A stretch of DNA of 64,000 nucleotides from Streptomyces sp. NBC_00554 (GTDB taxonomy: Bacteria; Actinomycetota; Actinomycetes; Streptomycetales; Streptomycetaceae). This document shows, one piece after another, positions 1-8,581 of this stretch (its first letter is position 1; every line of letters begins with the position of its first letter). The position numbers were made by a program, and so were the translations under genes. The stretch is from contig NZ_CP107799.1 in the NCBI RefSeq assembly GCF_041431135.1, forward strand, positions 3,348,001-3,412,000. Reading direction: 5' to 3'. The notes beneath the pieces were generated by a model. That model saw only the letters and a list, made by a program, of their open reading frames with translations. It had not been told where the DNA came from and ran no database searches.

Positions 1-724
1 CGGGGATGTCCGGCTCTCCGGTGTGGCCGGCCGCGAGGTCGATCTCCTTCTCGCCGTACTTGTTGGCGCGCTGCTCCGGAATCGCGCGCAGCTCCTGGAG
101 GTGGTCGCGCAGGGACTCGGCGCGCTCCGCGACCTGTTCGAGGTCGTTGCGGGGCAGGGTGAGCACGGTGCACGCGGTGACGGCGCGGGCCGTGTACTCC
201 CAGATGGCGTCCGGGTCGATGAGTGCCTGCTCGCCGAAGTACGCGCCGTCGGCGAGGACACCGAGGACCGCGTCGTCCCCGTAGGGACCCGTGCCGATCT
301 TCTCCACCTTGCCGTGGGCGAGGAGGAACACCTCCTCGGACGGGCTGCCGAAGGAGACGAGCACCTCCCCCGGCGCGAACTCCCGCTGCTGGCAACGCTG
401 CGCGAGCTCGCCCAGCACCTCCTGATCCTCGTACGACCGCAGCACCGACAGCTCGCCGAGCTCCGCCGGAATGACCTGGACCCGGTCACCGGTCTTCACG
501 AATGTCACACGGCCGTCGCCCACGGAGTAGCTGAGCCGCCGGTTCACGCGGTACGTACCACCCTGCACATTCACCCACGGAAGCATCCGCAGCAGCCAGC
601 GCGAGCTGATCTCCTGCATCTGCGGTGCGGACTTGGTGGTGGTGGCCAGGTTCCGCGCGGCGGATGTGCCGAGACTCTGCTGCGGCTTGCCCTGACCCGC
701 GCGGACCTCTTCGCCTACCGACAT
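1..724 (-). CDS. eshA: EshA-type family 2B encapsulin shell protein with cyclic-nucleotide-binding domain (3' part outside window)
   Basis: The first 241 residues are visible; the rest of the protein lies beyond base 1. The N-terminal part is an HK97-fold-type segment ([20 protein letters not shown], residues about 42-61). It is followed at about 105-200 by a cyclic-nucleotide-binding/CAP_ED-like domain with [20 protein letters not shown] and a [10 protein letters not shown] turn. This combination defines the SrpI/EshA group now known as family 2B encapsulins, protein nanocompartments whose cargo is often a terpene or polyprenyl enzyme. S. griseus EshA has been linked to ppGpp levels and antibiotic onset. 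The ATG at 724-722 is preceded by GGGAGG at good spacing. No cargo gene is adjacent on the visible side. The family call is firm; ligand and cargo are unknown. Confidence 0.9.
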   Translation of the reverse strand, partial: MSVGEEVRAGQGKPQQSLGTSAARNLATTTKSAPQMQEISSRWLLRMLPWVNVQGGTYRVNRRLSYSVGDGRVTFVKTGDRVQVIPAELGELSVLRSYEDQEVLGELAQRCQQREFAPGEVLVSFGSPSEEVFLLAHGKVEKIGTGPYGDDAVLGVLADGAYFGEQALIDPDAIWEYTARAVTACTVLTLPRNDLEQVAERAESLRDHLQELRAIPEQRANKYGEKEIDLAAGHTGEPDIP

Positions 725-979
725 GAAAATTGCCCTCCCATTCGTGCACTGATCTGCGAGAGGAAGCCTTTCATCACGGAGCGTGCCAGTGCTATTACAC
801 GAATGAGGGGGAATGGATCACGACGGAGTGGGCACACAGCCGAAAATCGCCGATTCGTCGAACAGCGCGCGGTTGTTGCGGTCGGGAACTCCAAGATCGA
901 GCCAACCGTTTGACGCTGTGACCGATGCTTCGATCGACGCTTCGGCTGATGCTTCGACATACGAGGACGGGAGACGGTC

Positions 980-1213
980 ATGGCAGGCTTTCTGGACCGC
1001 GCCAAAGAACAGGCGCAGCGAGGGCTCACGCAGGGCAAGCAGAAGATCGACGACGTGCAGGCACAGCGCGCGGGCGGCGACCTGTTGAAGAAACTGGGCG
1101 CCGCGTACTTGGCGGAGCGGCGCGGCAGCGGCTCTCCGCAGGCGACGCAACAGGCCTTGCAGGCGCTGGAGAACCACATCGCGACGCACGGAGACAGCTT
1201 CCTGCACAGCTGA
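980..1213 (+). CDS. Small conserved hydrophilic protein, 77 aa, function unknown
   Basis: This is a 77-residue protein starting MAGFLDRAKEQAQRGLTQGK. It is rich in Gln, Ala and Lys and looks largely helical, with no membrane segment, signal peptide or Cys. The central stretch GGDLLKKLGAAYLAERRGSG looks like a conserved motif of small actinobacterial proteins, but I do not recognise a named family. The start at 980 follows an acceptable purine-rich stretch (ACGGGAGACGGTC). It is divergent from eshA across about 255 bp and precedes an amidase-like gene. Coding use is typical of the region, so I believe it is a real gene of unknown role. Confidence 0.7.
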   Translation: MAGFLDRAKEQAQRGLTQGKQKIDDVQAQRAGGDLLKKLGAAYLAERRGSGSPQATQQALQALENHIATHGDSFLHS

Positions 1214-1375
1214 TCCCGGGCTCCTCCTCGCGCCACGGCGCACCGCCGCGAGCCACTGACCGAATCGGCTCGCACACCGTGCGAACGACTGGGCCCGGCC
1301 ACCGGGTTCCGGGTACAAGCGGCGGTACGAGACGGCCGCGACAGGCGGCCGGCGTGCAGCGTGAAGGAGGCGGTC

Positions 1376-1967
1376 ATGGCCCCACCCATGTCCGCGGGCG
1401 GTTTCCTGGACCGGCTTCAGGGAGGCGGGCGTCACGGTCGTCGAGGTCGGCGACTGGGAACGTCACAACCGCAATCACAAGGGCCCGTGGGGTCCGGTGT
1501 ACGGCGTGATGATCCATCACACGGTGACCTCGGGCAGCAAGGCCACCGTCGAGCTCTGCCGGGACGGTTACGCGGAGCTGCCCGGGCCGCTGTGCCACGG
1601 CGTCATCACCAAGGACGGTGTCGTCCATCTCGTCGGCTACGGCCGCGTCAACCACGCGGGCCTCGGTGACGACGACGTACTGCGCGCCGTGATCGCGGCG
1701 AAGAGACTCCCCCCGGACAACGAGGCGAACACCGACGGCAACCGCCACTTCTACGGCTTCGAATGCGAGAACCTCGGCAACGGCGAGGACCCCTGGCCCG
1801 AAGCCCAGCTGAGCACCATCGAGAAGGTCGCCGCCGCGATCTGCCGCCACCACGGCTGGACGGAGCGCTCGGTGATCGGCCACCTGGAATGGCAGCCGGG
1901 CAAGATCGACCCCCGCGGCTTCACGATGGACTCCATGAGGGAGCGCGTCCGCGACCGGCTGAAGTGA
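1376..1967 (+). pseudogene. PGRP/N-acetylmuramoyl-L-alanine amidase-like gene with an apparent +1 frameshift near 1416
   Basis: Residues from about 1437 onward form an Amidase_2/PGRP-type domain. It has GVMIHHTVTSG (zinc His pair), YGFECENLGNG, CRHHGWTE and VIGHLEWQPGKIDPRG, so it should bind or cleave peptidoglycan stem peptides. The only strong ribosome site, AAGGAGG at 1364-1370, serves ATG 1376, which encodes MAPPMSAGGFLDRL. That frame does not join the domain. The domain frame contains REAGVTVVEVGDWERHN immediately after, so one extra T in CGGCTTCAGG (about 1416-1417) would explain the break. Otherwise translation must begin at GTG 1497, which has no ribosome site and loses the GDW.RHN lead-in. 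No signal peptide is seen. It may be a true pseudogene, a programmed shift or a sequencing error. Confidence 0.6.
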
Positions 1968-2064
1968 CACGCCTGCCCCGCAGAGCCACGCCCGCGACCG
2001 CCCCGCCCGGGGGTCGGCGGCACCCCACTCCGGACATCTCCTCCGGAGGCCGGGTCCCGGACGT

Positions 2065-3027
2065 ATGTCCGACAATGGCCGAGTGACCAGCACAGACGAC
2101 CCCGAGGGAACCGGCATCACCGGCGCCCCCGAAGCGCTCGACCTCGCAGGCCTGCGGCCCCGGCTGCCGTCGCCGCTGCAGGACGTCGCGGACGAGCGCT
2201 TCGGGCGTCACGGCGTCCGGCTGGTGCTCAAGCGGGACGATCTGATCCACCCCGAGCTGGTCGGCAACAAGTGGCGCAAGCTGGCCCCGAACCTGGCGAC
2301 GGCAGCGGGCCGTGCGGTGCTCACCTTCGGCGGGGCGTACTCCAACCACCTGCGGGCCACGGCCGCCGCGGGCCGTCTCCTCGGGCTGCCCACCATCGGC
2401 GTGGTCCGCGGCCAGGAGCTGTCCGGGCGCCCCCTCAACCCCTCGCTCGCCCGGTGTGCGGCGGACGGCATGCGGCTGCACTTCGTCGACAGATCGACGT
2501 ACCGGCACAAGACCGAGCCGGAGACACTCGCCGCGATCCTGCGCACGCTGGGCGCCGAGGACGCGTACGTCGTGCCCGAGGGAGGCAGCAACTCCCTTGC
2601 CGTACGCGGCTGCCGGGCACTCGGCGAGGAGCTGCGCGGCCAAGCCGACGTCGTCGCCCTGGCCTGCGGCACCGGCGGCACACTCGCGGGCCTGGCCGCC
2701 GGGCTCGCTCCCGATCAGCGCGCCCTGGGCGTACCCGTCCTCAAGGGCGCCTTCCTGAGCGCCGACATACAGGCCCTCCAGGTCACCGCCTTCGGCGCCC
2801 GCCAAGGCCACTGGTCCCTCGACGAACGCTTCCACTTCGGCGGTTACGCCCGCACCACCCCCGAACTCGACACATTCGCCGAGGACTTCGAACACCGCCA
2901 CGGCCTGCCCGTCGAACGTCTCTATGTCGCCAAGATGCTGTACGGACTTGTCACCCTGGCCGAGGAGGGCGGGTTTCCCCGCGGAACGACGGTGGTGGCC
3001 GTGATCACAGGAGCACCGCTCGCCTGA
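2065..3027 (+). CDS. PLP-dependent ACC deaminase / D-cysteine desulfhydrase family protein
   Basis: This 320-residue protein is of the tryptophan-synthase-beta fold type II PLP family. GNKWRKL (about residues 69-75) holds the expected PLP lysine. GGAYSNHLRATAAAG is the phosphate/substrate loop, and PEGGSNSLAVRGCRALGEEL and ACGTGGTLAGLAAGL (glycine-rich phosphate cup) follow. Related enzymes cleave 1-aminocyclopropane-1-carboxylate or release H2S from D-cysteine; the residues seen do not decide the substrate, and the length fits either. The start is uncertain because ATG 2065 lacks a close ribosome site and GTG 2083 is an alternative. The gene stands alone between the amidase-like gene and a convergent L,D-transpeptidase. 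Confidence 0.8.
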   Translation: MSDNGRVTSTDDPEGTGITGAPEALDLAGLRPRLPSPLQDVADERFGRHGVRLVLKRDDLIHPELVGNKWRKLAPNLATAAGRAVLTFGGAYSNHLRATAAAGRLLGLPTIGVVRGQELSGRPLNPSLARCAADGMRLHFVDRSTYRHKTEPETLAAILRTLGAEDAYVVPEGGSNSLAVRGCRALGEELRGQADVVALACGTGGTLAGLAAGLAPDQRALGVPVLKGAFLSADIQALQVTAFGARQGHWSLDERFHFGGYARTTPELDTFAEDFEHRHGLPVERLYVAKMLYGLVTLAEEGGFPRGTTVVAVITGAPLA

Positions 3028-3066
3028 TCACCCTTGATCACCTCTGATCACCTGGGAAGCCCACCT

Positions 3067-3930
3067 TCACCGTTCGAGGGATTCGGCGTCCCCCATGACG
3101 ATCACCGGGTGCCGGCCGGGGTCGAGCGTGCGCAGGAGTTCCTTCATGTGCTCCTTCTTCAGGCTCACGCAGCCGTGTGTGGGCCCTCCGTGGTCGACGT
3201 GCAGCCAGATGCCGCCGCCCTTGTCCGCGCCGAGAGGGCGGGTCCAGTCGAGGGGTGAGGTCCCGGCCTCGCGGTTGTAGTTGATCGCGACGACGTAGTC
3301 GAAGGAGCCCTCGAGCGGCTCGCCCTCGAAGCCCGTGCCGCCGATGGTGAAGCCCCGCGAGTGGTTGTACGGCAGCCTGGCGCCGGGATCGGCGAGCAGT
3401 CCGCCGGCGTCGGTGAGGGAGAACACGCCGATGGGCGACCGGAGATCACCGGCATGGTGGTCGTCCGTCCAGCCCCGGCGGGCGTTGTGAGCGGGCCAGG
3501 TGGCTCCCGGCTCCCAGCCCGCGCCGGTGCGCCGGTACAGCACCACCCGCGAGGTCGAGGAGTTCTTGCCCTGCCCGGTGACCAGCAGGACCTGGCGCGC
3601 GTTCGCGGGGATCTCGGCCCGCGTCCGCGCACCGAGGCCCGGCAGTACCGCCGGGGCGAACGACGCTTCGCTGTCCGCGGATGTCCGCCCGGGCATGGCC
3701 TGCGTCGTGCCGGGGGCGGCGGCCGACGCACCGGGCGCTGCGGCGGCCACCTCGCCGCCCGTCACCGCCCCCGCGCCCGCGCACCCGGCGACGGTGACGG
3801 ACAGGGCCAGCACGGCGGCCGGTATCCCCAGACGGTTCCGGCCCGGGATGCCGAAAGTGGCCGCCTGGCGGTCCCCGAACGGGGCACGGAGAAACCGCCA
3901 TCGAGGCAGGCGGCGCATTGATGAAGTCAT
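3067..3930 (-). CDS. L,D-transpeptidase (YkuD) lipoprotein
   Basis: The protein is 287 residues from ATG 3930, or 283 from ATG 3918. Its N-terminus is basic, followed by LGIPAAVLALSVTVAGCAG, a lipoprotein signal with lipobox VAGC, so it should be anchored outside the membrane. An Ala/Gly-rich linker leads to a C-terminal YkuD-like domain with SPIGVFSLTDAGG, a His in WLHVDHGG and the catalytic HGCVSL motif (Cys nucleophile). Such enzymes form 3-3 crosslinks in peptidoglycan or attach proteins to it. It is divergent from a two-component system 204 bp away, and an amidase-like gene lies upstream, so a cell-wall cluster is plausible but not shown. Family confident; acceptor unknown. Confidence 0.85.
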   Translation of the reverse strand: MTSSMRRLPRWRFLRAPFGDRQAATFGIPGRNRLGIPAAVLALSVTVAGCAGAGAVTGGEVAAAAPGASAAAPGTTQAMPGRTSADSEASFAPAVLPGLGARTRAEIPANARQVLLVTGQGKNSSTSRVVLYRRTGAGWEPGATWPAHNARRGWTDDHHAGDLRSPIGVFSLTDAGGLLADPGARLPYNHSRGFTIGGTGFEGEPLEGSFDYVVAINYNREAGTSPLDWTRPLGADKGGGIWLHVDHGGPTHGCVSLKKEHMKELLRTLDPGRHPVIVMGDAESLER

Positions 3931-4134
3931 GTTCCTCAGCCTGGAAGGGACATATGAGGAACTGGTCAGCGCCGACTCACGAGGTCGGGCCGTCACCCGG
4001 CGTGACGCCGCCGGGGCCGAACACGCCCAAGGGCATCAGCCCAGCCTGGCTCGCGGATATCAGGAAGTTGTCAGGGTGTGGGATAGCCCGCACAAGGTCC
4101 TGAATGCCGCTTGCCCGCGCTTAGAGTCGGCCGC

Positions 4135-4824
4135 GTGTGCGCACATATCCTGGTCGCGGAAGACGACGAAATGCAGGCCGAGCTCATACGACGGCTGCTG
4201 CTTCAGGAGGGTCACACCCCCGTCGTCGTCCACGACGGGCGGGCCGCGATAGACGAAGCCGCCCGGCGCAGACCCGACCTGGTCGTCCTGGACCTGATGC
4301 TGCCCAAGATCGACGGTCTCGGCGTGTGCCGGGTGCTGCGGGAGAACGGAGACATACCCGTTCTCATGCTCACCGCCCGCTCCACCGAGGACGATGTGCT
4401 GCTCGGCCTGGGCCTCGGCGCGGACGACTACATGACCAAGCCGTACAGCCCACGGGAACTGCTGGCCCGCATCCGCACCGTGCTGCGCCGCACCCTGCGC
4501 CCCACGGACCTCTCCCCCGTGCTCCGCGCAGGCGGCATCACCATCGATCCCGAACGCCACGAGGTGACCTGCGACGGCAGCCCCGTCCTGTGCACTCCCG
4601 GCGAATTCGCCATCCTCCACGCCATGACCGCGGAACCCGACCGGGTCTTCTCACGCCGTCAACTGCTGCAGCACACGCGGGGCCACGACCGCGCGTCCAC
4701 CGAGCGCGCCATCGACGTACACATCATGAACCTGCGCAAGAAGATCGAGCCCGATCCCCGCACGCCCGTCCGACTGCTGACCGTCTTCGGCGTCGGCTAC
4801 AAACTCACCGGACCGCCGTCATGA
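4135..4824 (+). CDS. OmpR/PhoB-type response regulator
   Basis: This 229-residue regulator has a receiver domain MCAHILVAEDDEMQ... with acidic pocket E9-D10-D11, the phosphoacceptor D53 in VVLDLMLPKIDG, and DDYMTKPYSP with the switch Lys. The C-terminal half is a winged-helix DNA-binding domain (PGEFAILHAMTAEPDRVFSRRQLL to VRLLTVFGVGYKLTG). The GTG at 4135 gives the expected receiver N-terminus. It has no Shine-Dalgarno, but TTAGAGT lies about 8 bases upstream, which suits a leaderless transcript. Its stop overlaps the start of the downstream histidine kinase (ATGA at 4821-4824), so the two are translationally coupled and form one system. The target genes cannot be read from the sequence; the divergent L,D-transpeptidase is a candidate. 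Confidence 0.9.
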   Translation: MCAHILVAEDDEMQAELIRRLLLQEGHTPVVVHDGRAAIDEAARRRPDLVVLDLMLPKIDGLGVCRVLRENGDIPVLMLTARSTEDDVLLGLGLGADDYMTKPYSPRELLARIRTVLRRTLRPTDLSPVLRAGGITIDPERHEVTCDGSPVLCTPGEFAILHAMTAEPDRVFSRRQLLQHTRGHDRASTERAIDVHIMNLRKKIEPDPRTPVRLLTVFGVGYKLTGPPS

Positions 4825-6614
4825 CGCCCGGTCCCCGCATCCCCTGGCGCAAAAGCCTGTTGGTACGGCTCCTCCTCACCTCCATGACCATCGCCGTACT
4901 CTCCGTGGGCGCCACCGCCTGGCTGGCCGTACAGACCACCACACGGGCCATCCAGGAGGAACGCGGCCAGGTGCTCTCCGACGACACCGACATCCTCCGC
5001 CGGCTCAGCGGCTTCGCCGCGACGCACGCCGAGTGGAAGGGCGTACAGACCTCGGTGCGCTCGCTCTCCCGCACCACGGGACGGCGTATCGCCCTGACGA
5101 CCGAGACCGGCCGCACCATCGCCGACTCCGCCGCCCCCAAGACCGCCCTGCCCGCCCGCGCCTCGGCCACCATCGACCCGCTGACCACCGACACGTACAC
5201 CGAGCCGGGGGCCCAACTCGCCGGACTCGACCCGCGGGTGGTGGGACCGTACCTGCTCTCCCCGATCGAACGGGCGAAGGTGAGGACGGTCGCCGAGAAG
5301 TGCATGCACATGTACGGGCTCCAAGGCAGCCTCCGACAGCTTCCCAGCGGCCGTACGGTGGTCGTCGCCGACGCCGGCGACGGATCCCCGACGCGGGACT
5401 GCCCCGGGGACATGCTCGACGCGCCCACGCCCACGGAGCAGAAGGCGCTGAGCGAACTCAACGCTCTGGCCGGGCCCTGCTTCGCCCAGGGGCGGGACGA
5501 GGCCCTCCAACCGTGGATGGACTTCGTTCCCGGCTCGCCGGCGGGTGACGCGGTCCGCCGTTCCAGCGGCAGACAGCAGGCGCCGACCTGTGTCGAGAAC
5601 GCGCGCCGCACCCAGCTCGACCCCTACGTCGCCCCGAGGGCCAGGCTCTACCTGGGCAACCTGGGCGGGCAGCCCGCGGGTTTCGACCTCTCCCCCGCCA
5701 ACAAAACCAAGATCATCGGTGTCACGGCGCTGGTCCTGGCCGTCACCGTCGCCATGACCGCCGTGGTCGCGACCCGTCTCGTCCGTCCCCTGCGAGCCCT
5801 GACGGCCGCGGCCCAGCAGCCGCCGCACCAGCACACCCGCGTCGCCGTCACCACCAAGGACGAGACCGGCTATCTGGCCGCCGCCTTCAACGACCTCACC
5901 GCGCGCCGCGAACAACTGGAAGCCGAGCGCAAGGCCATGGTCAGCGACATCGCCCACGAGTTGCGGACCCCGCTGACCAACATCCGCGGCTGGCTGGAGG
6001 TCACCCGCGACGGGCTGCTCGCCCCGGACCCGGAGATCATCGCCTCCCTGCACGACGAGGCACTGCTCCTGCAGCACATCATCGACGACCTGAGCGACCT
6101 CGCCGCGGCCGACGCCGGCACCCTGAAACTGCACCGCCGGCCCATGCCCGCGGACGAACTCCTCACCCAGGCGGTGTCGGCCCACAGCACCCGCGCCGAA
6201 ACCTCCGGCATCCACCTGCGCACACACACCGACCCCGGCCTCTGGCTGAACGCCGACCCGGTGAGGATGCGCCAGGCCCTGGGCAACCTCATCTCCAACG
6301 CGCTCCGGCACACCCCCGCGGGCGGCACGGTCACGCTCACCGCCCGACAGAGCGGCGACCTGGCCGTCCTCACCGTGGAGGACACGGGCAACGGCATCGC
6401 ACCCGAAGAACTGCCCCATGTCTTCGAGCGCTTCTGGCGGGCCGAGAAGTCCCGCAGCAGGCACACCGGCGGCAGCGGCCTCGGCCTGTCCATCGTCCGC
6501 CACTTCGTGGAGGCACACGAAGGAACCATCACCGCCGACAGCGAGCCCGGCAACGGGGCGGTCTTCACCATCCGGCTCCCTCGCGACAGGCGACCGGACG
6601 ACCCGACCCCATGA
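4821..6614 (+). CDS. Sensor histidine kinase with a large cysteine-bearing extracytoplasmic domain
   Basis: This is a 597-residue membrane kinase. TM1 is about residues 13-37 and TM2 about 297-320. An extracytoplasmic sensor of about 255 residues lies between them and contains four Cys (EKCMHMYG, TRDCPGD, AGPCFAQG, APTCVENAR), possibly two disulfides. A HAMP-like linker follows, then the H-box SDIAHELRTPLTNIRGW (His379), and the N, G1, F and G2 boxes (NLISNALRHTP, VEDTGNGIAPEELPHVFERFWR, GGSGLGLSIVRHF). It is translated by 4-base overlap with the response regulator. The sensor resembles no domain I can name, so the signal is unknown. The stop is followed by the convergent antiporter gene 48 bp away. 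Confidence 0.9.
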   Translation: MTPGPRIPWRKSLLVRLLLTSMTIAVLSVGATAWLAVQTTTRAIQEERGQVLSDDTDILRRLSGFAATHAEWKGVQTSVRSLSRTTGRRIALTTETGRTIADSAAPKTALPARASATIDPLTTDTYTEPGAQLAGLDPRVVGPYLLSPIERAKVRTVAEKCMHMYGLQGSLRQLPSGRTVVVADAGDGSPTRDCPGDMLDAPTPTEQKALSELNALAGPCFAQGRDEALQPWMDFVPGSPAGDAVRRSSGRQQAPTCVENARRTQLDPYVAPRARLYLGNLGGQPAGFDLSPANKTKIIGVTALVLAVTVAMTAVVATRLVRPLRALTAAAQQPPHQHTRVAVTTKDETGYLAAAFNDLTARREQLEAERKAMVSDIAHELRTPLTNIRGWLEVTRDGLLAPDPEIIASLHDEALLLQHIIDDLSDLAAADAGTLKLHRRPMPADELLTQAVSAHSTRAETSGIHLRTHTDPGLWLNADPVRMRQALGNLISNALRHTPAGGTVTLTARQSGDLAVLTVEDTGNGIAPEELPHVFERFWRAEKSRSRHTGGSGLGLSIVRHFVEAHEGTITADSEPGNGAVFTIRLPRDRRPDDPTP

Positions 6615-6662
6615 CATGCGCGGGATGTGCGGGGCGCGTGCTCACGGTGGCGTGAGGGCCCC

Positions 6663-8258
6663 TCACGTCGTCTCCCGGTACGCCGCCGCCTCCTCCAGGT
6701 CCAGCCTGCGCAGCAGCGTCCGCAGCATCTCGTCGTCGATGAAGCGGAGGTCGCGCAGCCGTACGAAGACCGCGCGCTCGGCGTCGATCATCTCGCCCGA
6801 CAGCCGGCGGTAGGTGTCGTCGGCGGTTTCGCCGGTCAACGGGTTCACCGCGCCGAGGCGTTCCCAGACAGCGTTGCGGCGGCGCTCCAGGACCGTGCGG
6901 AGGCGGTCGGCGAGTGGTGGGGGCAGGGCGTTGCGTTCGTCTTCGAGGAGCTCGTCGAGGCGCTTCTCGGCGGCCCTGGAGGCCTGCGCCTGGGCGTTGG
7001 CCTCGGCGAGCGTCTCGGTCTGCACATCGCGCCCCGGCAGCTTCAGGAGGCGGATCAGCGGAGGCAGCGTCAGCCCCTGCACGACGAGCGTCCCGATGAC
7101 CGTCGTGAAGGTCAGGAAGAGGATCAGATTGCGATCGGGAAAGTCTTCGCCGCCATCAATGGTCAGCGGGATCGAGAAGGCGATGGCGAGCGAGACCACG
7201 CCCCGCATCCCGGCCCAGGCGATCACGAACGGGCCCTTCCAGGTGGGGTTGTCCTCACGCTTGCGAATACGTGCTGAAAAAATACGTGGCAGGAAGGTCG
7301 CGGGATACACCCACACGAACCGGGTCACGACCACGACGAGGAAGAGGGCCACCGCGTACCAGGCGGCGTCGACACCCTCGTACGCCCCAAGCTTCTCCAG
7401 GACGACCGGCAGTTGCAGGCCAATGAGGGCGAACACCGCGGACTCCAGGACGAAGGCGACCATCTTCCACACCGCCTCCTCCTGGAGCCGGGTGGCGAAA
7501 TCGACCTCCCAGGCGCGGTGTCCGAGGTAGAGGGCGACGACGACCACGGCGAGCACCCCGGAGGCGTGCACCTGCTCGGCGACCCCGTACGCGACGAAGG
7601 GGATCAGCAAGGAGAGGGTGTTCTGGAGAAGTGCTTCCTTCAGGTGGGTGCGCAGCCAGTGGAGCGGCACCATCAGGAGCAGCCCGACGGCGACGCCGCC
7701 GACCGCCGCGAGCAGGAACTCGCCGATTCCCTCTGCCCAGGTCGCGCCCTCGCCGACCGCCGCGGCGAGCGCCACCTTGAAGGCGGTGATCGCGGTCGCG
7801 TCGTTCACCAGGGACTCGCCCTGAAGGATCGTGGTGATCCGCGAGGGCAGCCCCACCCGGCGCGCCACCGCCGTGGCCGCGACCGCGTCCGGCGGCGCCA
7901 CCACCGCTCCAAGCACCAGCGCCGCGGTCAGCGGCAGGCTCGGCACGATCAGATAGATGGCCCAGCCGACGGCCAGCGTCGCGAAGAGGACATAGCCGAC
8001 CGACAACAGCGCGACGGGGCGCAGTTGCGCCCGCAGATCGAGGTACGAGCTGTCGGTGGCCGCCGTGTACAGCAGCGGGGGCAGCAGCAGCGGGAGCACG
8101 ATGTCGGGGTCGAGTTCGTACGCGGGCACTCCGGGGACGTACGAGATCACCAGGCCCACCGTGACGAGCAGCAGCGGTGCCGGGACCGGCGTGCGGCGGG
8201 CTGCCGCGGCGCAGGCGGCGCTCCCGGCGACCAGCAGAAGCAGTGGCAAAATGTGCAT
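6663..8258 (-). CDS. CPA1-family Na+/H+ antiporter
   Basis: This 531-residue membrane protein starts MHILPLLLLVAGSAACAAAA (ATG 8258; a longer upstream reading is possible but less likely). About twelve hydrophobic segments occupy residues 1-400. They include GAVVAPPDAVAATAVARRVG and GESLVNDATAITAFKVAL, the cation-site region with the acidic pair expected of NhaP-type exchangers, and WAGMRGVVSLAIAFSIP. The last 130 residues form a charged cytoplasmic tail with a helical bundle (RAAEKRLDELLEDERNALPP). It exchanges Na+ or K+ for H+ at the plasma membrane. Its proximity to the stress sigma factor sigH makes an osmotic or pH stress role plausible, by inference only. It is divergent from the UBP zinc-finger gene. 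Confidence 0.9.
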   Translation of the reverse strand: MHILPLLLLVAGSAACAAAARRTPVPAPLLLVTVGLVISYVPGVPAYELDPDIVLPLLLPPLLYTAATDSSYLDLRAQLRPVALLSVGYVLFATLAVGWAIYLIVPSLPLTAALVLGAVVAPPDAVAATAVARRVGLPSRITTILQGESLVNDATAITAFKVALAAAVGEGATWAEGIGEFLLAAVGGVAVGLLLMVPLHWLRTHLKEALLQNTLSLLIPFVAYGVAEQVHASGVLAVVVVALYLGHRAWEVDFATRLQEEAVWKMVAFVLESAVFALIGLQLPVVLEKLGAYEGVDAAWYAVALFLVVVVTRFVWVYPATFLPRIFSARIRKREDNPTWKGPFVIAWAGMRGVVSLAIAFSIPLTIDGGEDFPDRNLILFLTFTTVIGTLVVQGLTLPPLIRLLKLPGRDVQTETLAEANAQAQASRAAEKRLDELLEDERNALPPPLADRLRTVLERRRNAVWERLGAVNPLTGETADDTYRRLSGEMIDAERAVFVRLRDLRFIDDEMLRTLLRRLDLEEAAAYRETT

Positions 8259-8320
8259 CGTCTTTCCGCCCGCTCTCGTTTCCGCGCGGCTTACCGCACA
8301 CCCGACGTAATCTGGCAATC

Positions 8321-8581
8321 ATGAAACAGTGCACGCACGCCGACGCGCTGCCGGACCCCGAGCCCGAGCCCCTGAGCGAGACCTGCGTGGAGTGCCTGGC
8401 CGCCGGCACGCACCCGGTGCAGCTCCGCCTGTGTCTGGAGTGCGGGCACCTCGGCTGCTGCGACTCCTCTCCACTGCGGCACGCGACGGAGCACTACAAG
8501 GACACCGGGCACCCGATCATGCGCACGTTCGAGCCCGGTGAGAGCTGGCGTTGGTGCTTCGTCGACCACGTACTCGTATGA
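8321..8581 (+). CDS. UBP-type zinc-finger protein
   Basis: This 86-residue protein has the Zn-finger UBP spacing: CTHADAL...TCVECLAAGTHPVQLRLCLECGHLGCCDSS..HATEHYKDTGHPIMRTFEPGESWRWC. In eukaryotic deubiquitinases this fold binds the free ubiquitin C-terminus. In actinobacteria these short stand-alone versions have no assigned partner. ATG 8321 lacks a ribosome site but is preceded by TAATCT with 7 bases between, typical of leaderless Streptomyces promoters. It sits just upstream of prsH-sigH in the same orientation, where S. coelicolor has the poorly characterised ushY; I am not certain they are the same gene. Confidence 0.8.
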   Translation: MKQCTHADALPDPEPEPLSETCVECLAAGTHPVQLRLCLECGHLGCCDSSPLRHATEHYKDTGHPIMRTFEPGESWRWCFVDHVLV

